A stretch of DNA of 64,000 nt from Peptococcaceae bacterium UBA5752 (GTDB lineage: Bacteria; Bacillota; Dehalobacteriia; UBA4068). Where the stretch lies: assembly GCA_002419055.1 (NCBI GenBank), contig DIFI01000009.1, forward strand, positions 62,001 to 126,000, given 5' to 3'. How positions within the stretch are numbered: position 1 is the stretch's first letter; every line of letters begins with the position of its first letter. Positions 1-8,017 of the stretch are shown here, one piece after another. The notes under the pieces were generated by a model. The model was given only the letters and a program-made list of their open reading frames with translations, did not search any database and had not been told where the DNA came from. The position numbers and the translations under genes were made by a program.

Positions 1-868
1 CAAGCTGCTGGCGGAGGGAAAGGACATTTGAAAGCACTGGAGGTGCAGTTTTGAGTAACTCGACAACAGCTTTTTTGCCAAGCGTGTCGGTTTTCATGCC
101 GTTGTCAGCAAGCCATTTTTTCATCTGCTGCACAGAGTTCGGATTTTCCAACTCGGTCAGGTGCTTCATGGCGGTGGTGAGCTCAGAACGGGAGCGACCA
201 TCCATAGCAATGGCCTCCTGCACCAGCGTCATATCCATCGCTACACCTCGGTCGTTTATCTCTTGGTCAAGGTGATATTCATCCCATACACTGTCCGGCA
301 GCACAAAATTTGCGAGCTTTTCCTGAATGGACATCTCCGTTTCAACATCGCGGGCGTTATACTGTTTGAACGCCGACCACTTGTCCGGCGCGTGGTACGG
401 GTAATTGCGGGTGCGCTGACCGTTGAATTTCGTCGGAGCACAAGGCTGGCAAAAGTATTTAATGAGGTCTTTGCCCTCGGTGAGCTTCTGCTTATCCAGC
501 TTTAGCACCGAACCGACACCTTCCAGCGAAAGTGGAAGCCCCATTGTAGCCACCCATATCATGGAGCACTTCCACGAGGCAGGGTTGATATATTCGCCGG
601 TCGGCAGTCCAAGAAAACGAGACAGGCAGACCCGCTCAAAATTTGCATTGAAGGCCCATTTAGTCACCGTTTCATCCGTGAGCGCGTCTATCACTTCTGG
701 CGGTATTTTCTCGCCGCAAGCAAGGTCAACGACCTGAACAGAGCCACCATCTACGGAATAGCCGAACAGAAGAATCTCAAAGTCCGGCACTTCAGCATAG
801 CGGTACACTCCGCTCTTAGCGAGGTTGGCGCTGCTATAGGTTTCAATATCTATACTGAGTGTTTTCAT
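1..868 (-). CDS. Phage-type family A DNA polymerase, N-terminal part (cut by window edge)
   Basis: Reading leftward from an ATG at 868, 289 codons stay open to the window edge. The N-terminus has exonuclease motif I (IDIET, catalytic Asp and Glu) and a motif II-like NANFER, as in the 3'-5' proofreading domain of phage-encoded PolA-type polymerases. These are usually about 650 aa, so the palm domain should lie left of base 1. It would replicate the mobile element. It is the last visible gene of a leftward module with DUF2800 and DUF2815 proteins, an arrangement common in Clostridia prophages and ICEs. The family call is firm; whether the full gene is intact cannot be seen. Confidence 0.85.
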   Translation of the reverse strand, partial: MKTLSIDIETYSSANLAKSGVYRYAEVPDFEILLFGYSVDGGSVQVVDLACGEKIPPEVIDALTDETVTKWAFNANFERVCLSRFLGLPTGEYINPASWKCSMIWVATMGLPLSLEGVGSVLKLDKQKLTEGKDLIKYFCQPCAPTKFNGQRTRNYPYHAPDKWSAFKQYNARDVETEMSIQEKLANFVLPDSVWDEYHLDQEINDRGVAMDMTLVQEAIAMDGRSRSELTTAMKHLTELENPNSVQQMKKWLADNGMKTDTLGKKAVVELLKTAPPVLSNVLSLRQQL

Positions 869-932
869 AATCAACCATCCTTTATTGAGAAGAGGGCGGC
901 AAAGAATGTCTCTGCCGCCCTCATAGATACTG

Positions 933-1118
933 TTACTTGCTGATTTCCTTCATGCGCAGCTCATGGTATTCCTTATCACGGACGGCCTGTGCTTTTTCGC
1001 GCTTTTCACGCTTGCGGTCATACACTGCACTCTGAATCGCATTGATCAAGAATACAATGCTGAAGCAGAGCCAGATGGCAATAAGGACGGTCAACAAGAT
1101 GGTTTGTAAGGTTGTCAT
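933..1118 (-). CDS. Small single-span membrane protein of the phage module
   Basis: This 61-aa product has one hydrophobic segment (about residues 5-28) followed by a strongly charged Arg/Lys/Glu tail, which suggests a bitopic protein with a cytoplasmic tail. It lies between the DUF2815 gene and the polymerase gene on the same strand, and a GAAAGGG-type ribosome site precedes its ATG. I do not recognise a function. Position and size match the small hypothetical proteins often found in such replication modules. Confidence 0.6.
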   Translation of the reverse strand: MTTLQTILLTVLIAIWLCFSIVFLINAIQSAVYDRKREKREKAQAVRDKEYHELRMKEISK

Positions 1119-1138
1119 AGCTTTTCACCCTTTCTTTC

Positions 1139-1714
1139 TCAGTTCAGAAAATCGTCGTCATCGTCTGTTGCGAAATCGGACTCAGCACTGGTCTTGCCGC
1201 CGAGAGGCTCGCCGTCGCATACCTTCTGCAGGTTGTTCAAACCACATGCGATTCCCTTGTTTCCATTGCTATTGAAGGCATAAAAACTGATGCTTGCCCT
1301 GCCGTAAACACCGGAGTAAACCTCGGAGCGGGTAAGAATAGGATTGCGGTCAGCATCGACAATACCGGGAGCAGTGGCAGAGTTTGCGTTGATGAAGTAA
1401 GAGTTGGCATAAGCAGGATCGTCAGGACGCTCAGAATCTCCGTCCCTGAGAGGAATTTTGAGTGCTGCCATCGGAGGCACAGACTTGCCGTTGCCTTTGA
1501 GTTTAGACTCGCCGTCGTGGTATGCAGCTTCGATTGCCGCCCTGATCTTGGCGACGGTCTTTGTGTCAGACTTGGGAACGATAAGGCTGACAGAGAACTT
1601 TGGCGTACCGCCGTTTATACTCTTGGCTTCCCATACATTCGCATAACTCCAGCGGGTGTCGGGGCCGGTAATAACCTTCATGGGGTTGTTTACTTTGTTT
1701 GTGTTGTTATTCAT
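1139..1714 (-). CDS. DUF2815 family protein (phage ssDNA-binding-like)
   Basis: I chose the ATG at 1714 (MNNNTNK) over the upstream one at 1738. It gives a 191-aa product whose start overlaps the end of the DUF2800 gene by 8 nt, as expected for coupled translation. The sequence (WSYANVWEAK, FSVSLIVPKSD, a YSGVYGRASISFYAF stretch, and an acidic tail DDDDDFLN) fits DUF2815, a phage family regarded as single-stranded-DNA-binding and OB-fold-like. The acidic C-terminus resembles the partner-recruiting tails of SSB proteins. It probably coats DNA during element replication with the neighbouring polymerase and nuclease-like protein. Confidence 0.8.
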   Translation of the reverse strand: MNNNTNKVNNPMKVITGPDTRWSYANVWEAKSINGGTPKFSVSLIVPKSDTKTVAKIRAAIEAAYHDGESKLKGNGKSVPPMAALKIPLRDGDSERPDDPAYANSYFINANSATAPGIVDADRNPILTRSEVYSGVYGRASISFYAFNSNGNKGIACGLNNLQKVCDGEPLGGKTSAESDFATDDDDDFLN

Positions 1715-2846
1715 AATCGTTTTCCTCCATAAAATCATTTTTGGCTGTGTTCATGGCCGGGCGCTTATCGCTCTCCGGCACGAGAGTGGGTTTACCTTGC
1801 GGCTTTTCAATGTAGGCCGCGAGAAGTTCATCAAAGCGGGATTTACCGAGCAGCTTCTGCATGGCAGTGACGCCGAGCACTTTGCGCTCATACGGATCGA
1901 AGCCGGCATGCTCAACAACATCGGCGACAACCGCGTCACTCAAATATTTCCTGTTGGAGCGGCCCTCGACCAGCTTATATCCGGTCCAGTCTTTGCCGCT
2001 GATTGCCTGTTGCAATGCGTATTCCTTGATGTCCGCCGCCCAAGCGACAAGGTTATCGACCTTTGAGAGGATATCTTCAATGTCTTCGTCTGTAAGCAGC
2101 GGCGGCAGCTTGAAGTCATAACGGGCAAGCTCCATATTGGCGTCAGCTCTGGCACGGCAGTCGTGCTTTGCCTTACAGAAGCCACACCATTCGCCGCAGA
2201 GGAAGTTTCCATCACCAGCGAAAGCAAGGTCGGCTGTAGGTTTTAGTACCTCGTCTGCCCAGTGGTAAAGTTCATCTTTCGAGAGCTCGTATGTGCTGAT
2301 GTTATCGCGGCGTGGCTGATAAATGGTCATGCGAACGGTTTCAATGTCGTAGATTCCGTCGAACAGTTCCAGAGCACCGAGGGCGTAACACTGCATTTGA
2401 GGGTTTTCGGTTGAATCGACCATGATTCCACGACCGTGCTTGTAGTCGATGATTTTAAGGGCGCCGTCTGCAATGATAAGGCAATCTGCGGTACCGAAGC
2501 CGGATGCTACCCAGCGGGAGAAGTCTACACGCTGCTCGATCATGACAACAGGATCGGCGCAGGTTTGCTTAGCAGCCTCCACCTGTTCGAGAACATAAGT
2601 GGCATAGCCGGTGGCGCAGTCGGCCATTTCCTCATTGAACCAGGTGAGGTTTTCAGTTGGGTCTTCGGCCTCCATACCCAGCACCTGTCGAAGCTTATAC
2701 TCACAGAGCGTATGGGCGTCGGTGCCTTCGGCGGCGTAATCGCTGCCCTTGTCGTCATAGCTCTCGCAGAGGCGAGCTGAAGGAGGACAATGTAACCAAC
2801 GCTCGGAGCTGGAGGCGGAGAGAAGTGCGTGTCCTTTAGGTGGCAT
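1707..2846 (-). CDS. DUF2800 family protein (PD-(D/E)xK / Cas4-RecB-like nuclease)
   Basis: The 379-aa product has the DUF2800 hallmarks: an N-terminal AEGTDAH segment, a central GFGTADCLI ... IIDYKHGRG block that reads like the PD-(D/E)xK metal-binding core of RecB/Cas4 nucleases, and a later Cys cluster (CGEWCGFCKAKHDC) that could bind an iron-sulfur cluster or zinc as in Cas4/AddB. It probably acts as a DNA-end nuclease in phage replication or recombination. It overlaps the small gene upstream by 11 nt and the DUF2815 gene downstream by 8 nt, so all three should be one transcript. Confidence 0.82.
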   Translation of the reverse strand: MPPKGHALLSASSSERWLHCPPSARLCESYDDKGSDYAAEGTDAHTLCEYKLRQVLGMEAEDPTENLTWFNEEMADCATGYATYVLEQVEAAKQTCADPVVMIEQRVDFSRWVASGFGTADCLIIADGALKIIDYKHGRGIMVDSTENPQMQCYALGALELFDGIYDIETVRMTIYQPRRDNISTYELSKDELYHWADEVLKPTADLAFAGDGNFLCGEWCGFCKAKHDCRARADANMELARYDFKLPPLLTDEDIEDILSKVDNLVAWAADIKEYALQQAISGKDWTGYKLVEGRSNRKYLSDAVVADVVEHAGFDPYERKVLGVTAMQKLLGKSRFDELLAAYIEKPQGKPTLVPESDKRPAMNTAKNDFMEENDYE

Positions 2847-3150
2847 CGTTCAGTCCCTCCACATCGGCAAGTAACCCCCCATACCGGGTAGGGTCAATTT
2901 CAGATAACTTATTGGCACCGTACTTCTGGAACAGAGAGCGAATCTGAGCGGTGAAACCCGCACGGGACTTGTCCGCAAGGACTGCTCTGACCGCTTCAAG
3001 CGTAAGTACAGGCTCGGCGGAAACTGTTTCTTCAGGTACAGGTTCGTCGCCGCTGAACTGCTCTTCAAGCCAATTGGCGGCTTCATTAATAGCGGCAGCG
3101 GCACTGCGCAGGTCTTCGATGGTTGCGGCCATTTCGCTCATTTTGCTCAT
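2836..3150 (-). CDS. Small conserved phage protein (often auto-named rrp5-like)
   Basis: This 104-aa acidic protein begins MSKMSEMAATIEDL and contains a helical alanine-rich segment, an acidic linker and a C-terminal block (LEAVRAVLADKSRAGFTAQI ... DPTRYGGLLADVE). Similar proteins sit directly upstream of DUF2800 genes in Clostridia prophages, where pipelines sometimes label them rRNA biogenesis protein rrp5. I see no evidence for that role. An AAAGGAG site lies 8-10 nt before the ATG. The function is unknown; the C-terminal block suggests a helical protein-interaction domain. Confidence 0.65.
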   Translation of the reverse strand: MSKMSEMAATIEDLRSAAAAINEAANWLEEQFSGDEPVPEETVSAEPVLTLEAVRAVLADKSRAGFTAQIRSLFQKYGANKLSEIDPTRYGGLLADVEGLNDAT

Positions 3151-3301
3151 CTGTTTTTTCTCCTTTCATAGATTGACTCTGTGTGGATAGCAAGGTCAGT
3201 TTTCTTGCCAGTCGCATGGATACGACGCTGATTGCGGCGAGAACATCGACGAGTTCTTCGTCTGCGGTGCAGCTCTGGAATTTTGTTTGGGACTGATACA
3301 T
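3086..3301 (-). CDS. Small phage-module protein of unknown function
   Basis: The product is 71 aa from the ATG at 3301. A strong GGAGGTGAAACGA ribosome site immediately before this ATG makes it the real start, in preference to a longer reading beginning at 3415. The middle (EELVDVLAAISVVSMRLARKL) is an amphipathic helix typical of small proteins between the sigma-like gene and DUF2800 in Clostridia prophages. Its 3' end overlaps the next gene by 65 nt, which is large but seems characteristic of this gene pair. I cannot assign a function. Confidence 0.55.
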   Translation of the reverse strand: MYQSQTKFQSCTADEELVDVLAAISVVSMRLARKLTLLSTQSQSMKGEKTDEQNERNGRNHRRPAQCRCRY

Positions 3302-3444
3302 TCGTTTCACCTCCGTTCTGAAAGCCGGTTGTGTATCGCTTTCACAACTCACTGGAACGAAAAGGCCTGTTTGGACGAAAATCTGAAAAACTTTTTTGAA
3401 AAAATCTCCGACCACCGTATTTGGGCGGCCGGAGATTTCTGTAA

Positions 3445-3948
3445 TTAGATGATGTCGCCGTACTCCTCACGGAGCAGAGTTTCAACTTTTTCGAGACGCG
3501 ACCTGAAGGTGCTGCGGGGCATTCCAAGAATGTCTGCAATGTCACGGTCCGAGATACCCTCCATACGAAGCTCGCCGATGCGACGGGCTTCGGGAAAGAG
3601 CTCGTCCAACCGCTTAAAAAGCTGCTGCAGTACGATTTTGTCGGTCACGATTGATTCAATATCAGCACTGGGGTCTTCACGCTTGTCCCCCATGAGCTCC
3701 TGCTCATATTCAAGTGACCATACGTTTCCAGGAGCATGATACGGGCAGTCGAGGCAGCAGCCGTCGCAGCACCACAGCTTGCTTTTGGGGCACATGCACT
3801 GACCGCGTTTCTGTGCTTCCTTCTGAGTGCGCCAGATGGGACGGTAGTACTCGTAGTAAAAATCCTTCGTCACCGGGATGAATTGGTGGGTGCTGGGGAT
3901 GTAGACCTTGTACTCGCGGTCTGGGCTTTGATTTGCTTGATTTTTCAT
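3445..3948 (-). CDS. Sigma-70 region 4-like regulator with N-terminal Cys cluster
   Basis: This 167-aa protein has two parts. Residues about 48-72 hold a Cys-rich segment (CMCPKSKLWCCDGCCLDCPYH) that probably binds metal. Residues about 110-160 form a sigma region 4-like helix-turn-helix (EGISDRDIADILGMPRSTFRSRLEKV). Such proteins head the replication operons of Clostridia phages and ICEs and are thought to activate element transcription. The ATG at 3948 follows an AAGGAGGAAAATCTA site. The upstream intergenic DNA is unusually rich in hairpins (3950-4240), so the operon may be controlled there. Confidence 0.75.
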   Translation of the reverse strand: MKNQANQSPDREYKVYIPSTHQFIPVTKDFYYEYYRPIWRTQKEAQKRGQCMCPKSKLWCCDGCCLDCPYHAPGNVWSLEYEQELMGDKREDPSADIESIVTDKIVLQQLFKRLDELFPEARRIGELRMEGISDRDIADILGMPRSTFRSRLEKVETLLREEYGDII

Positions 3949-4012
3949 TAGATTTTCCTCCTTGTGATTTGTGAATATGAAGGTCTGGGCAGGCTTGGGT
4001 TGAACGTCAAAA

Positions 4013-4052
4013 GGGGCCGAGCAAAACGCCTGTCCGCGTCCAGCTCGACCCC
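4013..4052 (-). terminator. GC-rich hairpin with U-tract upstream of the sigma-like gene
   Basis: Read on the minus strand, GGGGTCGAGC (4052-4043) pairs with GCTCGGCCCC (4022-4013) with one G-T mismatch, and CTTTT follows at once. A shorter inner stem (CGC ... GCG) sits in the loop. This looks like an intrinsic terminator or attenuator about 65 nt before the ATG at 3948, in the leader of the leftward operon. Attenuation of the phage module is an inference from this position. Confidence 0.55.
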
Positions 4053-4086
4053 ATCCTAATAAAAATCGGAGATGATTCCCTCTCGT

Positions 4087-4222
4087 GGCGTGTGAGCCAA
4101 AAAGCCAGTAAAATAGCGGGTTTTTGGCATTTAAAGACCGCCCGTTTTTGCATTAGAGCGCAAAAAACGGCGGTAGTACAGGCATCTACTGCCGTACTGC
4201 CGCCGCCTAAAACTCACACGCC
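4087..4222. other. Nested multi-hairpin structure closed by a 10-bp stem
   Basis: GGCGTGTGAG (4087-4096) is the exact reverse complement of CTCACACGCC (4213-4222) and closes a 136-nt unit. Three further inverted repeats lie inside. The first is GCCAAAAAGCC/GGGTTTTTGGC (4096-4106/4118-4128). The second is CGCCCGTTTTTGC/GCAAAAAACGGCG, with one offset base (4139-4151/4160-4172). The third is GGCGGTAGTAC/GTACTGCCGCC with one mismatch (4169-4179/4194-4204). This is a cloverleaf-like layout that could form in RNA or in single-stranded DNA. I do not recognise a known RNA family or origin. It lies in the divergent intergenic region between the phage module and hsdMSR. Confidence 0.6.
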
Positions 4223-4238
4223 GTGTGAATCTTTTTTT
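4214..4238 (+). terminator. Terminator-like hairpin overlapping the closing stem
   Basis: TCACACG (4214-4220) pairs with CGTGTGA (4222-4228), and a run of seven T follows (4232-4238). Its 5' arm is the same sequence that forms the long-range closing stem with 4087-4096, so the two folds exclude each other, as in an attenuator. Whether rightward transcription crosses this site is unknown; the best rightward promoter lies downstream. Confidence 0.4.
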
Positions 4239-4303
4239 GATGAATTTTAAAAAACGTATGCACCGAGTTGCAATTTGCTCACAAAAAAGACCTGCAAAAG
4301 GTA

Positions 4304-4332
4304 TTGCAATTGTAATTACATTTTGATAGAAT
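4304..4332 (+). promoter_or_regulatory. Predicted sigma-A promoter of the hsd operon
   Basis: TTGCAA (4304-4309) and TAGAAT (4327-4332) are separated by exactly 17 nt, and the first gene starts about 40 nt downstream. The -35 box sits inside the 8-bp palindrome ATTGCAAT (4303-4310), a possible site for autoregulation by the Phd-like protein encoded first in the operon. The promoter call rests on the sequence; the operator is inference. Confidence 0.55.
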
Positions 4333-4372
4333 ACTATATGTAAAACTATGCACGGTGAAGGAGGGTCTGAAA

Positions 4373-4579
4373 GTGCCAGACAAAAAACCGATAGAACCGA
4401 TGGAGCATCACAATATTGGTGATTTCTTGAAAGGCCAGTCATCCAAAATACTGACCGCAATAGCTGACGGAGATAAAACTGCATTCGTTCTCAAGAATGG
4501 CAAGCCCATCGTGGTTGTTATGTCTAACGAGCGCTACGCAAGGCTGCTTAAAGCCGGGATTGATATCAATGATTATTAA
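4373..4579 (+). CDS. Phd/YefM-like antitoxin-fold protein heading the hsd operon
   Basis: I place the start at the GTG at 4373, because AAGGAGGG (4358-4365) lies 7 nt before it; an in-frame GTG at 4355 has no such site. The 68-aa product ends in a Phd/YefM-type signature (LTAIADGDKTAFVLKNGKPIV, then VMSNERYARLL), the DNA-binding and dimerising half of type II antitoxins. No RelE/Doc-type toxin gene follows; hsdM begins 17 nt later. A role as transcriptional controller of the restriction-modification operon is plausible, and comparable genes precede type I systems in other Bacillota. An orphan antitoxin is the alternative. Confidence 0.68.
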   Translation: MPDKKPIEPMEHHNIGDFLKGQSSKILTAIADGDKTAFVLKNGKPIVVVMSNERYARLLKAGIDINDY

Positions 4580-4595
4580 TATGGAGGCCTTCAGA

Positions 4596-6740
4596 ATGGC
4601 TAAAGAACGAATTACCGACGTTGTGATGGACGACGCCAGCATTAACGTCAGCAAAGAAGTCGACCTTGTATTCTCTATTGCTAACAGTTTGAGGGGGGCA
4701 TACAAGTCCGACAAATATAAAGACGTAATTATCCCGATGATAATTATCCGTCGCTTTGAGTGCGCCCTCGCCAACACCAAGGATGCGGTGGTTGCGGCTT
4801 TTGAAGCAAAGCGCGACGTACCTCCCCAGATACTTGAGAAGATTGCTGGTTACAAATTCTATAACACGAGCCGTTATACCCTTGCCGAACTTCTGAACGA
4901 ACCAGACAACATTGTCTCGAACTTCAATAGATACATTGAAGGTTTTTCGGCGAACGTCCAGAGCATTATCCGCAACCTCGACTTCGAGAAGGAAATTGAC
5001 AAAATGGATAAGAACAACCGGCTCCTGGGCGTGGTTCGCAAGTTCTCTGAACTTGATCTGAACCCTACCACCGTGGATGGCATAAAGGCCGGATATATGT
5101 TTGAAGAGATTATCCGTAAGTTCTCTGAAAATGCCGAAGCCGGCGACCACTACACCCCGCGCGAGGTTATCCGTCTACTCGTCAGCATTTTGCTTGCGGA
5201 AGGATTGGACGACCTTTACACCGAGCGCCGCGTTGCCACTGTGCTGGATATGGCTTGCGGTTCCGGCGGTATGCTTTCGACCACTTATAACGCTATAACG
5301 AGAATGAACCCTGATGCCGAAGTGCGCCTTTTCGGGCAGGAAATAAACCCGGAATCCTATGCCATCTGTCTTGCCGATATGCTTATCAAGGGCGAGGACG
5401 CCAAGAACATCCACTTGCAGGACACGATGAAGGCAGATTGTTTCGAAGGGCAGGATATGCGCATCGTCATCATCAATCCTCCGTTTGGACAAGCTTGGGG
5501 CGGTAAAGACGCAGCGGACGGCGTGGAGTCAGCAGTCAAAAAAGAACATAAGAAAGCCGAGAAATACGAAGGCGCGGAGAAGATGGAACACAGCCGTTTC
5601 CCGTGGGGTTTGCCGACCTCCGGTGATATGCAGCTTCTGTTTATGCAACACGCCATCTACAAGATGAGCAAGGATGGTCGCGCCGCCATCATCAGCAATG
5701 GCTCGCCGCTGTTTTCGGGTAACACCACGAGCGGCGAAAGCCAGATACGCCGCTATATGCTGGAGAACGACCTCATTGAGGCTATCGTCGCTCTGCCGAC
5801 TGATCTCTTCTATAACACGAGCATCGGCATTTACGCTTTCATTCTGTCAAAAAACAAGCGACCGGAGCGTCGCGGCAAGATTCAACTTATAAACGCCGTT
5901 GATATGTGGAAACCACTCCGCAAGTCGCTCGGCAAGAAGCGTAAGGAAATCTCGAAGGAAGACATCGCCCGCATTACTGAGATTTATGCGGGCTTCGAAG
6001 CGGGTCCCAACTGTAAAATCTTTGACAACGAAGAGTTTATGTACAAGGAATACGCCGTCTATCAGCCGCTCCAACGGAGGGGTTCGCTTTCGCTTGCCAA
6101 TATCGCCGCTCTGAAAACGAGCGCGACCTTTACCGCTAATTCCTTCATCTTTAATGAGGCGGACTACGAGGTCTTGCTTGAGACCGCTCCCCGCGAGGGC
6201 GAGGACGAGAAGAAATTTCAGAAATACCAAAAAGGCAAGGAGTTCACAGAGGCAGTCATTGCCGCTTTGGAGGAACATACCGACGACACAGAGAACGACG
6301 ACTTCGCCGAGTTCGTAGCGAAGCTGAAAGAAATCATCGGCGACATCGACGGGATGACGGACAGCCGCCTGAATGCCATCGCAATGGAAATGTCCGTGAT
6401 GGATAAGACCTCTGTGGTGCAGAAGGATAAGAAGGGCAATATCATCACCGACCCGACCACCAAGGACACGGAACTCGTCGGGCTAAGAATTGACCTTGAG
6501 GAATATTTCAAGCGTGAGGTCTACCCGCACGTTCCCGATGCAATCTATGCCTACGAATATGACGAAAACAAGAAAGCGTCAGCAACCAACAAAGAGAAGC
6601 TGGGTGCGGAGTTCCCGTTTACCCGCTACTTCTACGAATACAAAGCCCCTGAAAAAGCAGACGATTTGCTTGCACAGTTTACCGGCATTGAGAGCAAGTT
6701 GACAGGCAAGGTGGAGGCACTCCTCGGAGGTGCGGAATGA
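4596..6740 (+). CDS. hsdM: Type I restriction-modification methyltransferase subunit HsdM
   Basis: This N6-adenine methyltransferase subunit methylates the host recognition sequence together with HsdS and is also part of the HsdRMS nuclease. I chose the ATG at 4596 (MAKERITD), 7-9 nt after ATGGAGG, giving 714 aa. An N-terminal helical HsdM_N domain precedes the SAM-binding motif I VLDMACGSGG (about residues 216-225) and the catalytic NPPF (294-297), as in gamma-class N6-adenine methylases. The C-terminus is longer than the roughly 520 aa of classical HsdM and is highly charged. hsdS follows with an ATGA overlap. Confidence 0.95.
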   Translation: MAKERITDVVMDDASINVSKEVDLVFSIANSLRGAYKSDKYKDVIIPMIIIRRFECALANTKDAVVAAFEAKRDVPPQILEKIAGYKFYNTSRYTLAELLNEPDNIVSNFNRYIEGFSANVQSIIRNLDFEKEIDKMDKNNRLLGVVRKFSELDLNPTTVDGIKAGYMFEEIIRKFSENAEAGDHYTPREVIRLLVSILLAEGLDDLYTERRVATVLDMACGSGGMLSTTYNAITRMNPDAEVRLFGQEINPESYAICLADMLIKGEDAKNIHLQDTMKADCFEGQDMRIVIINPPFGQAWGGKDAADGVESAVKKEHKKAEKYEGAEKMEHSRFPWGLPTSGDMQLLFMQHAIYKMSKDGRAAIISNGSPLFSGNTTSGESQIRRYMLENDLIEAIVALPTDLFYNTSIGIYAFILSKNKRPERRGKIQLINAVDMWKPLRKSLGKKRKEISKEDIARITEIYAGFEAGPNCKIFDNEEFMYKEYAVYQPLQRRGSLSLANIAALKTSATFTANSFIFNEADYEVLLETAPREGEDEKKFQKYQKGKEFTEAVIAALEEHTDDTENDDFAEFVAKLKEIIGDIDGMTDSRLNAIAMEMSVMDKTSVVQKDKKGNIITDPTTKDTELVGLRIDLEEYFKREVYPHVPDAIYAYEYDENKKASATNKEKLGAEFPFTRYFYEYKAPEKADDLLAQFTGIESKLTGKVEALLGGAE

Positions 6741-8002
6741 TAGAAATGCTGAAGCCAAGCGGCATAGATTGGATTGGGAATATCCCATTCGACTGGCCGC
6801 TAAAGAAAATCAGGTTTGCCACAACGGTTCGGACAGAGGTCGGAAAGTACACGGCCGATGATGTTTTTATTGGTCTTGAGAATGTCGAAGGTTCGACTGG
6901 GCGCCTAATTGAGACTGAGAGTGAATATGAGGAAGGCACATATGATGTGTTCCGCAAGGGCGATGTGCTTTTTAGTAAGTTACGTCCGTATCTGGAAAAG
7001 GCCTTCATTGCTGACTTTGACGGCTTTTGTACGGGTGAGTTTGTGATTTTCAAGGGATTCGAAGGAGACAAGCGTTTCTTGTTTTACTTCTTGCTTTCCC
7101 ACGGATTCATTGAAATCGTCAACGCTTCTACATATGGTGCGAAAATGCCGAGGGCAAGCTGGGACTACATTAAGAACCTGCATATGCCCCTCCCTTGTAC
7201 CACCGAACAGCAAGCCATCGCCGCTTTCCTCGACGACCGCTGCAGGCAGATTGACGGCATCGTTGCCGACTTGGAACGGCAAGTGGAGATTCTGAGGCAA
7301 TACAAAAAAGCCTTCATCACAGAAACAGTGACAAAGGGCTTAGATAAGACTGCTACGCTGAAGGACAGCGGGATTGACTGGATTGGGGAGATGCCAAGAC
7401 ATTGGGAGAAGAAACGGCTTAAGTTTTTAGGCTCGGCTCGTAACGGGCTGACCTACGCTCCCGAAGATGTCGTTGACGAGGACAAGGGTACTCTGGTTCT
7501 CCGCTCCTCAAACATACAGAACGACAGGCTCGTCTTTGATGATAACGTATATGTGAATTGTCGGATACCGAAAGAAATCGTACTCCAAGAAAATGACCTG
7601 CTTATCTGTTCTCGAAACGGAAGCCAAGCCCTAATTGGTAAGTGCGCCCTGATTGACGAGAAAACAGCGGGACAGACCTACGGAGCGTTTATGTGCGTTT
7701 ATCGTAGTCGGTATAACAAGTTCATTCATTATGTGTTCCTGTCAGACATCTTTAGCTACTACCTTGGTACATTTTTGACATCGACGGTGAACCAGTTGAC
7801 GAATCTGAACTTGTACAACATCCAAATTCCAATACCGATGGATTTGAACGAGCAAGCGGTAATCATTGATTTCCTCGATCGCAAGTGTGCTGAGACCGAC
7901 GACCTCATCGCCGAGAAGCAGAAAGCCGCAGAGACAATGCGGCAGTACAAGAAGTCGCTTATTTACGAATACGTCACGGGCAAAAAGCGCGTGGCAGGTT
8001 AA
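6737..8002 (+). CDS. hsdS: Type I restriction-modification specificity subunit HsdS
   Basis: The 421-aa protein is built from two similar halves. Each opens with a GIDWIG-x-x-P-x-x-W block (about residues 5-15 and 212-222) that leads a target recognition domain. Each closes with a helical spacer (EQQAIAAFLDDRC ... LRQYKKAFI, and EQAVIIDFLDRKC ... MRQYKKSLI). That is the standard two-TRD architecture specifying a bipartite target. The ATG overlaps the hsdM stop codon. No second hsdS or recombinase lies nearby, so shuffling of specificity is not indicated here. Confidence 0.95.
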   Translation: MIEMLKPSGIDWIGNIPFDWPLKKIRFATTVRTEVGKYTADDVFIGLENVEGSTGRLIETESEYEEGTYDVFRKGDVLFSKLRPYLEKAFIADFDGFCTGEFVIFKGFEGDKRFLFYFLLSHGFIEIVNASTYGAKMPRASWDYIKNLHMPLPCTTEQQAIAAFLDDRCRQIDGIVADLERQVEILRQYKKAFITETVTKGLDKTATLKDSGIDWIGEMPRHWEKKRLKFLGSARNGLTYAPEDVVDEDKGTLVLRSSNIQNDRLVFDDNVYVNCRIPKEIVLQENDLLICSRNGSQALIGKCALIDEKTAGQTYGAFMCVYRSRYNKFIHYVFLSDIFSYYLGTFLTSTVNQLTNLNLYNIQIPIPMDLNEQAVIIDFLDRKCAETDDLIAEKQKAAETMRQYKKSLIYEYVTGKKRVAG

Positions 8003-8017
8003 AGGAGAAATACAGCT

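Noticed and set aside
161..2780. Several plus-strand ORFs over the polymerase, DUF2815 and DUF2800 genes
   Set aside because: They are shadows of the minus-strand phage genes, without ribosome sites or recognisable protein features.
4131..4484. Minus-strand ORF of 117 codons across the hairpin region and the Phd-like gene
   Set aside because: It runs through inverted repeats and antisense to a well-supported gene, has no ribosome site, and the residues look random.
6737..8002. Phase-variable specificity switching of hsdS
   Set aside because: No second hsdS copy, no inverted repeats flanking the target domains and no recombinase next to it; the internal repeats are the usual two-half structure.
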